A stretch of DNA of 64,000 nt, taken from contig NC_090122.1 of NCBI RefSeq assembly GCF_023973825.1, positions 924,130 to 988,129 of the forward strand, given 5' to 3'. The position numbers were made by a program, and so were the translations under genes. Below the pieces are notes generated by a model. That model was not told where the DNA came from. It saw nothing but the letters and a program-made list of their open reading frames with translations, and did no database searches. The stretch is from Plasmodium brasilianum. Taxonomy: Eukaryota > Apicomplexa > Aconoidasida > Haemosporida > Plasmodiidae. Shown here piece by piece: positions 27,201 through 38,123 of this stretch (within the stretch, counting starts at the first letter, position 1; every line of letters begins with the position of its first letter).

Positions 27201-29397
27201 GATATAGATTCATTTATAGTAGTGGTGTTATTTGATATATACAGATATACAAATATATTTACATGTATATGTATTTGCATACTTGCATATATACATAAAA
27301 GAGTATAACACTTACGAATTATCATACTGTATTTGTAGACTTTTTTTCGCCCTTATATTTATTAGTTAACTACATTAATTGAATATTGGAGCAAGAAGCA
27401 TCATATTAAATACATCATTTAAAAAGTAATTTCTTGCACATAATGGAGAAAACAAAACTGTTAACGATATAGTGCAAAAAGGTACATGAGGAATTAAAAA
27501 ATTATATTTACATAAAGAACACTTTTATTGTATCATTTTTTTTTAAGCTTTATGTATAGTGTCATTTGAGGTTCACATGAAGTGCATAAAAATTTTTTTT
27601 CTTATTTTATTTTTTTTATTTCTAAATATATTGGGTGTTCTTAATATTGTAAGACATATTTTAAAGCCAACTTACAGCACTTACATACTAGCACAGTAAT
27701 TACCCATATGTATATGTTATACGCGTGTAAATACGCATATACATAACACAAAGGTATATATATATATAAGAAAACGTAGATGATGGAGTAACCCATTTAC
27801 AATTGCACTAGATGAAATCAAGTATTTTTTATAATTAAAAAAAGAAATTCTATTTCTTTTTATTTCGCGGATATCGCAATTTTTTGAAGTTAATTTTTGT
27901 TTCATATATGTATGTACGTATATATGTATATATATAATATATAAATAATTATTAAGTATCCATATACTTTCATCTTAAGATATATGATTATGTCAACTTT
28001 TTTTTTTTTTTTTTTCAATCAACAGTTTATTTAAAAATCCTTTTCTCTTTATATATATATATGTATGTATAAATATATAAATTTTAAATTTACATATCAT
28101 TTTCGTTTTTTGTTTATAAAAATTTTTTGTTACCTTTGTTGAATGAATAAATAAAGAAAAACGAACTTTTAAATAAAAAGTATAAATTGAATGACATAAA
28201 GTATAAAGTGAGCACACAAAATTTAATTGGAGTGTAACTTTTGCTATATATATATATAAATATATAAAATTACCGTGAAAAAGGGAAAGACGGAAAAAGC
28301 AAACGTTTTAAAAAATATAGTAAACATACAATATAGATATGATAATAAAAGAAAAAATTGAATAAGTGTATACGCATGGTCATTCACTGTTTTTTCTTTT
28401 TGAAAACTTTTGCTTATTTTGTTTTGATTTATTTCAATCCTTTTTTGGATGATATAAACTGCAGTTGTTTATGAATGGAAATTTAAAAATAGACATTGAC
28501 ATTTGCTTAATGCGCGTATTTATTTATATTAACATATATTAAAATCTTGCGTAACGTACAAGTTAATATGTACGAGTAAACATATGTACACTTTACCATA
28601 TGTACATATATGAACATGCAAAAAAAAAAAAATATATAATGTATATGCTTGTATTGTTTAATTTTTTTTTTATGATTAATTCGCTGTAGTTTACCAGTTG
28701 TTCATTTTAACCTTATCACTTTCTATTATGTTCCGATGTAACGAATTAAAATAATTTCTTTGTGTATAAGTCTTTATATGCATGTATTTGTATGTGCATA
28801 TGTAATTTATATTTATATATATATATATATGTATACATATGCAGATATATATGTAAGCATGAATGCATTAGTTGTGTTTTATCAGTACGAGTGTAAATTT
28901 AAAATAAACGAACCAAAATATGCATTACAGGGACAATTAATTAAAATAATTAATCAAAATTTTTGTTGTTAAAATTAGCAATTAATTATGCGTTGTTTAT
29001 ATTTTCATGTGATATATAGAAATATATAACTTTAATGCAAACAAATTTATAAAGTTGTAAATGTATGTATATATATATATGTATTTGTATGTTCATGTGT
29101 TTTTGTAAATAAAGAATTAAAAATATACATATATTTATATACTTATACGCATTTATATATTCATCTTGTCATTATATTTTTCCTCCAAAGAGTGAATGTC
29201 AAGGAACAATGCATTTATGCATACATTTATATGCATGTACATCACAGAATGTCGAATTAAATTTCAACTTTTAAACAGATAAATTTCTAACCATTGTTTA
29301 CAGTTGTAGTTAATTTTACTTGTTTTTGTACATAATTTTTGATTTTATTAATTTATTTTTATATGAATTATATTCATTATTTATGTGAAATTTCCCG

Positions 29398-29402
<5 letters not shown>
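24233..29402. other. Long divergent intergenic region (5' flanks of the SANT gene and CDPK7)
   Basis: About 5.2 kb of AT-rich DNA with many A/T homopolymers and TATA-type dinucleotide runs. It lies between the start of the minus-strand SANT gene and the plus-strand CDPK7, so it must hold both promoters. No gene is firmly supported. Three short stretches have less biased, coding-like codons: 25815-25883 (+) with a good splice donor, 27768-27905 (-) and 28859-28972 (+). They are described as findings. Confidence 0.7.

Positions 29403-29451
<49 letters not shown>
29403..29451 (+). repeat. 49-base T homopolymer just upstream of CDPK7
   Basis: Uninterrupted run of 49 T, ending 54 bases before the CDPK7 start codon. 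It would lie in the 5' UTR or core promoter. Long poly(dA:dT) tracts are known to exclude nucleosomes and are common in Plasmodium promoters; the length here may also be imprecisely assembled. Confidence 0.85.
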
Positions 29452-29452
<1 letters not shown>

Positions 29453-29505
29453 GAATTAATTGCTTAAAATTACTAGTTTAAGTTTTAACTTAATTTTCAT
29501 TTTAA

Positions 29506-32500
29506 ATGGGTCTCCAAACGGAAAAGGACAAAGAAAGGGAAGACCAAAAAAAAAATTTTAAATTATGTAGCAAAAAATTCGAAACAGATGAATTAGAAGT
29601 TTTAAAAAAGGTATGAAAAGGAGGAAGTTTGTGTGTAAACATTGCATGCATGGGCACATACGTATTCATGCACTCACTCAAATACGTACGCACATACACA
29701 CATATGCAGACACATACACAATCATAAGCATGAACATGAACATACGTACAGACAGAGGATGACACACATGCACATACGTGAATATATTTGTATACACACC
29801 TGTGAACTCTCTTTGTAATTTTATTGTTTCCCCTTTTATTTTATTTTATTTTATTTTAATTTTTTTTTCCTCATTTAGATATATAAGGAGTTAGGAAGTA
29901 GGTCTTCATCTAGTCACATCGACAAAGAGACATTCCTTCAATTTTTTCCCTTGCCAGGATTGTGGGGAGAGCGATTATTTTTGAAATTTAATTTTAAAAA
30001 TACAGGTTATATAGATTTTGAAGAATTTATAATAGGAATAGCTATATGTTGTAGGGGTACTAAGAGTGACAAAATAAATATTTTGTTTGATATATTTGAT
30101 TTAAATTCTGATGGCTATATTCAAAAGTCTGAAATGGTTGCTATGTTATCAAATATACCATATATTCATAAATTAAAGAATGTATTTTTTAACAAGAATA
30201 ATAGAAGAAAATATGAATATGAAGATGAAATAAATTCAAATGATTATTATAATGATGGCTGTAACGTAAGCTGTAACGAAAATTACGGTGATAATTTTGC
30301 CGATGACGATGATGACAATAATGATAGTGATAGTAACAATGACGATGCAGATAGTGATAACGATGATGTTGATGATTACTACATTGATGAAGACCATTAC
30401 GATCATCATGATCATAATTGTAGTTGCACTTACTGCAACAGTAACAATAACAACAATGGAAATAGTAACAACTGTAACGATAATAATGGTAATAATGATG
30501 ATAGTAATGATGATAATAACGTTGATAAAAATGGTGATAATAATGGTGAGAGGCACATGAACAACCATAACATTAGCTGTGGTAAGGAACATAATGGGAG
30601 CGCGAATAATATAGTTTTAAATGATGGTAACAATAAGGAAAGTAATATTGTTAATTGTAGTAAATGCTTAAAACAGAAAAGTAGAATGGTAAATCGTAGC
30701 AAATTATTAAACATGAAAGAACTTGCAAGGAAAATTAGGAAGGAGAAAAAATATCAACTTGAAAAATGCTTTAAGGATATAAGAAGAGAACATTATGAAG
30801 AAAATAATTTTTTTAATCATGATAAAAAAATAAAAAAAGAAAAAGGGAAATCCCCTAAAGGATGTTCATTATATAAAAGTGAAAGTGATGATAACTCCAA
30901 TTTATCTTCCAGCAGTACATCTAATGAAATTACTCATGATGATATCGATTACCAAAATGTATGCAAAAAAAAAAGTGTAAAATATAAAACAAAAAGAAAA
31001 GGATCTCGATGTTTAACAAATTACAAAACAGCAAATAGTGGCTTTTTGACCTCTTCTAGTGATAGCTACACAAGTAATGAGACTCATTCTCTTTTGAATA
31101 GTGAAGAAAATGATAGTTTCAGTTCTAATAAGGAGCAGAGGGATGGTTACTCAAGCCACACGTCCGACTCTTTTATTAGCATTTACGGTTATTTGATTAA
31201 GAATAAAAGAAGAAAAAAGAAAGACAGGCAACAACGAGATAGGGAAAAGGACAAAGATAAGGTCAAAGACAGGGAGGACGGGAATAAAGAAAAGGACAAA
31301 TCGGATGAAGATATGGACGAGGGAAGTATGGTGGATGATGAAGATAAAGAAGGATCGAATGGAAAAGTTCAAAATGGGCATAATTGGAATAATGCGCATA
31401 GTGACCCACATGGCCAAAATGGGGAGGAGGAAAAGACACACGAAATTGGTAAAAAGGGAAGAAATCGCATCACATGTAGCAGAGGTGATATGAATATTTA
31501 TAAAAAAGAAAAGAAAAAAGAAAAGAGAAGAAATTTATTTTTAAATGAAAATTGTCTTCCTTCCAAAACAGCTAGAAATATACTAAATGATGAAGAAAAT
31601 AATGAGTCATCTGAAAAAAATGTGGATGTAGATGAAATTGTGGATATAATGTTAGAAGAGTGTGAATTTTTAGATAATGATAGAATTACCCCTATACAAT
31701 TTAAAAGTGTTATATATAAATATGATTTTTTCCTGTATGTATTTTTTAGTTGTCTTCATGAAGATATATGGGGATTACAAGGTAATGTACTATACGGAAG
31801 AGATTATATTAGTAATTTTGTAATAAAATCAGAAAATTTTAAAAATAAACAAATAGCTGAAAATGAAGAGATTATTACAGAAGAATTATATTTTAAAATA
31901 AGGCAACTTTTTATTGTGCAAGCACCTGATTATGATTGTGTAAATGATAACTTATGTGTTAATTTTTTAAAAGAAAAAATTATGGAAAAAGAAGAAAGGA
32001 AGGAAAACAGTCAAAACGAATCTTCCCTATCCGATATGGATGATGAAAAAAACGAATCAACAACAAATAAGAAAAGGACAAAAAATGAAAATGATATTAA
32101 TAAATCAGCAGTTTGTGGTACAATCAAAAAAACGAAAAATGAGGAAGGTACAATACAAAATGAAAGCCCAATAAAAGGAGAAGAGATGATAAGCAAAAAA
32201 GAAAAAGAATGTAACTACGGAGGAGGTAGTGACATTATAGCATATTACGACGAAGCAGTAAATGATAGCTTTAATAAAGATGCTACACGTGGTAAGATGG
32301 AAACGATGATTTTAAAGGGAGACGTAGAGAAGCCCACTTCTAATGGGGGCTATTGTATGGAAGGAAAAAATGGGGACCAGCTAAATAGGGGCATACCCAA
32401 CGGGAAAAGTAAAAATAAGGACAAATCAAACGGGAAGAGTAAAAATGGTTTGGAGTATTATGGAAATTTGATCGAAATAGCTGACCAGAGTGACAAGACG

Positions 32501-35500
32501 AAATATGCGGAGGAATGTGAAAAGAGAGAAGTCAGTGGATCCACAAATGAAAGCACATTGGGAGTAATTGAAAACAATCAAGATATATCAAGTAAATTGA
32601 ATGAGCAATTTATAAAAGAAGAATTAATATGCAATGAAATTTGTGATGATAAAAATGTAAGTAACTCGTTTGACCAAAATGAAAAGCATTATTTCGAAGG
32701 AGTACACAGAGAATTTTTGGATAAGGAAAACAGAATCCAAGATAAGACCACCTCTCAGATAAGTCAAAACATTTTTATGAAATCTAATAGGAATGATGTA
32801 TTACAGAAGGTTCGAGATGAATCCCCTAAAAATGCTTTTACTGTCAAGAAAAACGTAAATGTGAGTGATAGAGAAATGTTTGAAGGGAATAAAAATGTTG
32901 TAAGCTGTGCGGAAAGGCAGAGCGGATCGGGTAAGCATATCGAATCGGGTGAGCATATCGAATCGGGTGAGCATATCGAATCGGGTAAGCATATCGAATC
33001 GGGTAAGCATATTGAATCGGGTGAGCATATCGAATCGGGTGAGCATATCGAATCGGGTGAGCATAACGAACCAGGTAAGCACAACGGCAGCACAGGTAGG
33101 GAATTTTTTTCCCTGGAGGATATAAAAAATAAGATCGGGTATGAGGTTGATTTTAACTTGCTGACCAACTCACTTAATGATATTTTTTCTAAAGAAATTG
33201 TGGAGTTCATACAAGCATCAAAAATTAGCTTTAACATTAGTGATGTATATAAGGAAAGAAGTGTACAAAATAAAGAGAAGTATAAGAAAGCTAAGAGAAA
33301 TATTGAAATAATAAAAAATTATTCGAATAATTCTTTAATTAAGAATAAGAAAAAAAAATATTCGACTAATCATAAGGTAGAACATGAAATAGAAAAAGAT
33401 CAGGGAATCAAATGTCCAAATGGTCAAGTCAAACTCTCTAATCGTTCAGAGGAAGAAAAAGGTTTAGTTAATCATATTGAAAAGGAATCTTTTATAAATA
33501 TTAATAACACCTTAAATAGCGATGAAAATAATCAAAATACTGAAAGGAAGGATGTCAATGAAAAAGATTTAGAAAGGGAAAATGGTTTTTCAATTAATAA
33601 TGCTATTAAGAAAGGCCTTTCTGGAATTAAAATACAAAATATAGAGAAGATGGATTTACTTGAAAAATTAGGTTTATCCAGTAAAAAAAACGACATACCT
33701 GTAGTAGGATGCACTATTTTTTCGATTAAAGGAAATGAAAAAAAGGAAGATACAAATGAGGAAACAGTGGAGGGAGAATCGGAAGGGGTTCATGATAACA
33801 CTAAGGTGTTGAATGGGCAGGGGGAAGAAAAATGTGAAGAGGTTGGTGCAAGTGATGGTGACGGGGTGAAGGACAAAACAGATATAGTTGATGGTGTGAA
33901 CAACAATGAGACGTCCAAGAAAGAGGAAAGCTCGAGCAATGAGAATGAAAGCTGTTATTATGAGAGTAAAAAGAAAAAGAAACACGATTCTTCAACAAAA
34001 AAGCATGTAAAGGATAGAAATTTATATTCATGTCCCAACTGCAAAGGGCCTTTTTTAATGTGTCCCAATTGTCATAGTAGGTACCCACGATTTTGTGTGA
34101 ATGAAGATAAAATTGCAATGGAATGTGAATATTGTGATTGCGAACATTGTTATTTTTATAATTGTATATATTGTAATTTTGATTTTCAGAAATGTTTAGA
34201 TATGATTAAGAAAAATTCACTTAAAGAGGGTATATTATACAAAATAGGGAAGCACCTTCATCAGTTTAAGGCAAGATATTATATATTATTTGATAATTTA
34301 TTATACTATTATGATAAACAGAAAAATTTAAAACCAAGAGGATTTATGTTTTTAGAAGGGTGTTATGTAGAAGTAATATCTAAAAATGATAATATTAATA
34401 AGTACGGTTTTTCTATATGTCATAAGGGTACAAAACAGATTCAGAAGAGAAATTTATATGTGAATACATATGAAGAAAGAGAAGAATGGTTACAAGCATT
34501 ATATTCTACTACAAAACAAAATACATTATATAATTTATATGAATTACATGAACAATTAGGTCGAGGAAAATTTTCTACTGTTTATAGAGGAATAAATAAA
34601 CAAACGAATTCAGAATTTGCTATAAAAGTTATTGATAAAAGGTCTGTTTCGATTTATGAAAAAGAATTGTTAAGAAGTGAAATATCCATATTACGTTTAC
34701 TTAGACATCCAAATGTTATTTATCTAAAAGAAATAATTAATACAAAAGAAACTTTATATATATCAATGGAATTAGTTAAAGGAGGTGAATTATATGACTT
34801 CTTACTTTCAGAAACAAGACTAAGTGAAATACATGCAAATAAAATTATTACACAATTAATTAAGACAGTTGCTTATTTACATAGATGTGGTATTATACAT
34901 CGTGATATAAAACCAGAAAATATTTTATTAACAGATAAGTCAAAAGAAGCACAAATTAAGTTAACAGATTTTGGTTTATCAACCTTATGTGCCCCCAATG
35001 AATTATTAAAAGAACCATGTGGTACTTTAGCATATGTTGCTCCTGAGGTTATAACATTACAAGGATATAATCATAAAGTAGATGCATGGTCAATCGGTAT
35101 TATTTTATATTTACTCCTTAGTGGTAAATTACCATTCCCTATTAATAAAAATACTGAAATGAATATTCAGAAAAATTATGTTTTAAATTTTAAAGATTAT
35201 ATATGGAAAAGTATATCTTCATCAGCTAAGGACCTTATTTCGAAATTACTTGAGTTAAATGTAGAAAAAAGAATATCAGCTAATGAAGCTTTAGAACATA
35301 TATGGATTAAAAACCCAACTGCTGTTATTAATGAAAATTCTTTTATTTATAAAAATGAAGAAATAAATATATTAAATTTACAAGATGTTAGTGTTAGTAC
35401 ATTTAATATACCAAAATATGCTCCATTACATATTGAAGAGGAAAAAAATATAGAAGAAGCTGAAAATAAAAATGTTTTTAGTTTTCATAAAGATAATATG

Positions 35501-35815
35501 ATATGTGAAAATAATGATTCCAATGACGACCCAGTTATCCCATTGCCCTATAGTGGTGCACCAATGAAGGAAAATACCATAGATAAAAATGCGCTTACTT
35601 TGTCTAAGGAAAACTCATTTCGTGAGGAACAAGCACAAGCTGATGTATCCCAAAGGAAGGATATGCATCCGGGAAACGATGAAGGAAAGAGTGGCATGAA
35701 TGGTAAGAGTAGTGAAATTAGTCAGTGCAACCTGAACAGTCAGAATGGGAAGAATAGTCAGGACGAGCCCAATAACGCCGATGTAAATAATACCCAAGCT
35801 CAAACAAACACATAG
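29506..35815 (+). CDS. CDPK7: Calcium-dependent protein kinase 7 (EF-hands, Cys-rich, PH, kinase)
   Basis: Exons 29506-29610 and 29879-35815 (phase 0; donor gtatga, acceptor ctcatttag) give about 2013 residues. The start MGLQTEKDK has Gly2, so myristoylation is conceivable, though residue 6 is Glu rather than Ser/Thr. EF-hand region at about 67-125: the first loop is degenerate, the second (DLNSDGYIQKSE) is canonical. Another degenerate EF-like segment is near 31640-31700. A Cys-rich cluster with CPNC/CDCEHC motifs (about 1418-1475) precedes a PH domain (about 1482-1590) and a C-terminal Ser/Thr kinase: GRGKFSTV (about 1596), AIK lysine, HRDIKPEN (about 1709), DFG, APE. EF-hands at the N-terminus with a PH domain before the kinase is the CDPK7 layout and differs from canonical CDPKs, whose EF-hands follow the kinase. 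Acidic Asp/Asn-rich inserts separate the modules. Confidence 0.95.
32930..33085 (+). repeat. 18-bp repeat coding (K/E)HIESG in CDPK7
   Basis: Seven near-perfect 18-base units (gagcatatcgaatcgggt) encode EHIESG or KHIESG, followed by two decayed copies (EHNEPG, KHNG). The repeat lies in the linker between the EF-hand and PH/kinase regions. Confidence 0.88.
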
Positions 35816-36451
35816 GGGAGGATTCAAATTGAAAATGAAAAGAAGTATAAGCGCTGTGCACATATTCCTCTTAAATGAATTTTAATTTGCACCTTCTAAC
35901 TTTGTGAAAGTGTGTATGAACTAGCTGTACAAGAATGAACATGTGAACAAGCAATATAAATAATTTTGTAATTACTCAATTTTTGGGAGGGAAAAAAAAA
36001 AAAAAGAAAAAAAAGAGGTGCTGCATTGTGGCACAGGTGCATATGTGCATACATTTATATATATATGTATATGTATATATGTACGTGTACGTGTATGTGT
36101 GCATCCTTATCCATTTACATTTTTGGTACTTGTAAGAACGCCTTTTTTGTAAGGCTCACAAACCTGTACATATTTGAGTGTAATAAGTAGTTCGTAAAAT
36201 TACGTATTTTGCTCTCTCATGCTCCATATTTTGAAATTTTTTGTAGTTTTGTGTAATTTTTTTATACTATTTTATCTTAATTTATTTTTATTTTATTTTA
36301 TTTTTTTGAGGCTCTCTTTAGTGAAACATTTATTATTATCATTTTTTTTATAAAAATTATCTTCACCTTTGATGGGTATTCTTTATAGGAAATCCCATTT
36401 TGTGCTCTCTTATTCTAATTTTTCTTTTTACGTAGTTTATTTTTATTTTAT

Positions 36452-36622
36452 CCATTTTGTTCATTTTGCTCATTCTGTTCATTTTGTTCATTTTGCTCAT
36501 TTTGTTCATTTTGTTCATTTTGCTCATTTTGTTTATTTTGCTCATTTTGTTCATTTTGTTCATTTTGCTCATTCTGTTCATTTTGTTTATTTTGCTCATT
36601 TTGTTCATTTTGTTCATTTTGT
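36452..36622. repeat. 9-bp minisatellite (ttcattttg / ctcattttg)
   Basis: About 18-19 units of a 9-base repeat with T/C change at the first position, plus tttattttg variants. The alternation gives an 18/27-base higher pattern. It is open in several frames on both strands only because the unit length is a multiple of three. Confidence 0.85.
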
Positions 36623-36926
36623 TGTTTATAAATACATATATGCATATACCCATGCACACACATACATATACATGTGTACACATATGTATCTATTTATTAG
36701 TAGGTTTTTTTTTATGTGTTTTACATGAAAAAATAAACATGGTTTTAAAATTTCAATTTGATCAGGTGTCTAATCAAATTTATTTATTCTAAAGGATGAA
36801 AAAGAATATCCTTTTTTACGAAAAAAAAAAATTTTATTTTTTGGCAAAAGATTATTCAATAACGTTTTTCTGGAGAGTGTATAACCTTTCCGTACCTAAT
36901 AAACGTCACACGTCACATGTTTGTAC

Positions 36927-36962
<36 letters not shown>

Positions 36963-37157
36963 GTATATGTATATGTATTAACATGCCTTATAAATATATG
37001 TACATGTGTACAGATTCTAATAATACATGTATAAAATTCGTGCCCATTCTTTTTTTTGAAATAAGATGAAGATGAGATGCCCCTGTGTTTATGAGTTTTA
37101 AGACAGGAATCAGATTCGAGCAAAAAAAAAAAAAAAAAAAAAATATATATAAATAAA

Positions 37158-37248
37158 TATACATTAATATAAATACATAAATATACATTCATATAAATAC
37201 ATAAATATACATTCATATAAATACATAAATATACATTCATATAAATAT
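37158..37248. repeat. 24-bp AT-rich tandem repeat
   Basis: About four units of a 24-base sequence (atacattcatataaatacat plus aaat) follow a 22-base A-run. Non-coding, in the 5' flank of the LRR gene. Confidence 0.75.
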
Positions 37249-38123
37249 ATATATATAAATGTACCCTTACAGCATATATATACGTATATATACATATACA
37301 TTAAATACGTACAAATTCATGCACATTTACCAGCGTAAAATGCTTATTAAAAAAAAGTAAATATTTTATCAACACAAAATTTATTCGATCCTTTTTTTTT
37401 TTTTTTTGCTGCTTTTCCGTTTATTGATCACTTCAGATTATTTAAAAGCAATTAAGCTCTTTATTTATGGGAGAGATGCGACTTTTGTATTTTCTAAAAA
37501 TATAATTATAGAAATTATTTTGCCAATTATTTAATGGTACTCACGAGCAGTTAAAAAATATGTGAGAATATGCATATACGGTACATGCATACATACACAG
37601 GCATATATATAATTGCATATATATAATTGCATAGATATACGTGAATACATAAACGTGCATAAATATACGCGCATAGATATACATGCATAGATATACGAGC
37701 TTATTTATACACGCATGTATTCACATGAATGCATTCAAACTTTCTCACATGTGTTTATAAAATTTAAAAGTGCCTCATAAGGGGCATCGCAAATGCAAAG
37801 CCTTTATGCAAAATAAAATTTACATGAGTAGTTCACCATTTGAGTGAATTATACGTTTTAGTATTTGTTTGTTGTATGTTTGACTGTACTATTATTGATG
37901 AATAATAAAGTGCTTCTAATACTCGCTTTAGTAAAACATCAAGTCGACTTTGCATGCCCAGCATTTGCAGCTAGTATAGAAAGGAGAAAACGTATATAAA
38001 TACACACAAGACAAACACAGGGACATATACGAATGTCCTAGCACATATCCACATATGTATGCGCGTATGTATATACTTATGTATGCACCTATGAGATGAG
38101 CTCCATTTTGACCTCATTAGGTT

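Larger units (their letters stand above)
35816..38123 (+). other. Intergenic region between CDPK7 and the LRR gene
   Basis: 2.3 kb with the CDPK7 3' flank and the 5' flank of the LRR gene. It holds two minisatellites (listed separately), several A/T homopolymers and TA runs, and upstream ATGs near 37830-37960 that would be short uORFs. No gene is supported. Confidence 0.75.

Noticed and set aside
24233..29402. Centromere in the long AT-rich region
   Set aside because: Plasmodium centromeres are about 2-4 kb with extreme A+T and short imperfect tandem repeats; this region has ordinary intergenic composition and no such array.
29643..29650. TGCATGCA, a known ApiAP2-type motif, in CDPK7 intron 1
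   Set aside because: A single 8-mer in a region rich in tgcatg-like sequence; not evidence of a binding site by itself.
36448..36792. Gln-Asn-Glu repeat ORFs near 36450-36680 on both strands
   Set aside because: Produced by the 9-bp minisatellite; open in several frames with no unique sequence apart from TA-type flanks.
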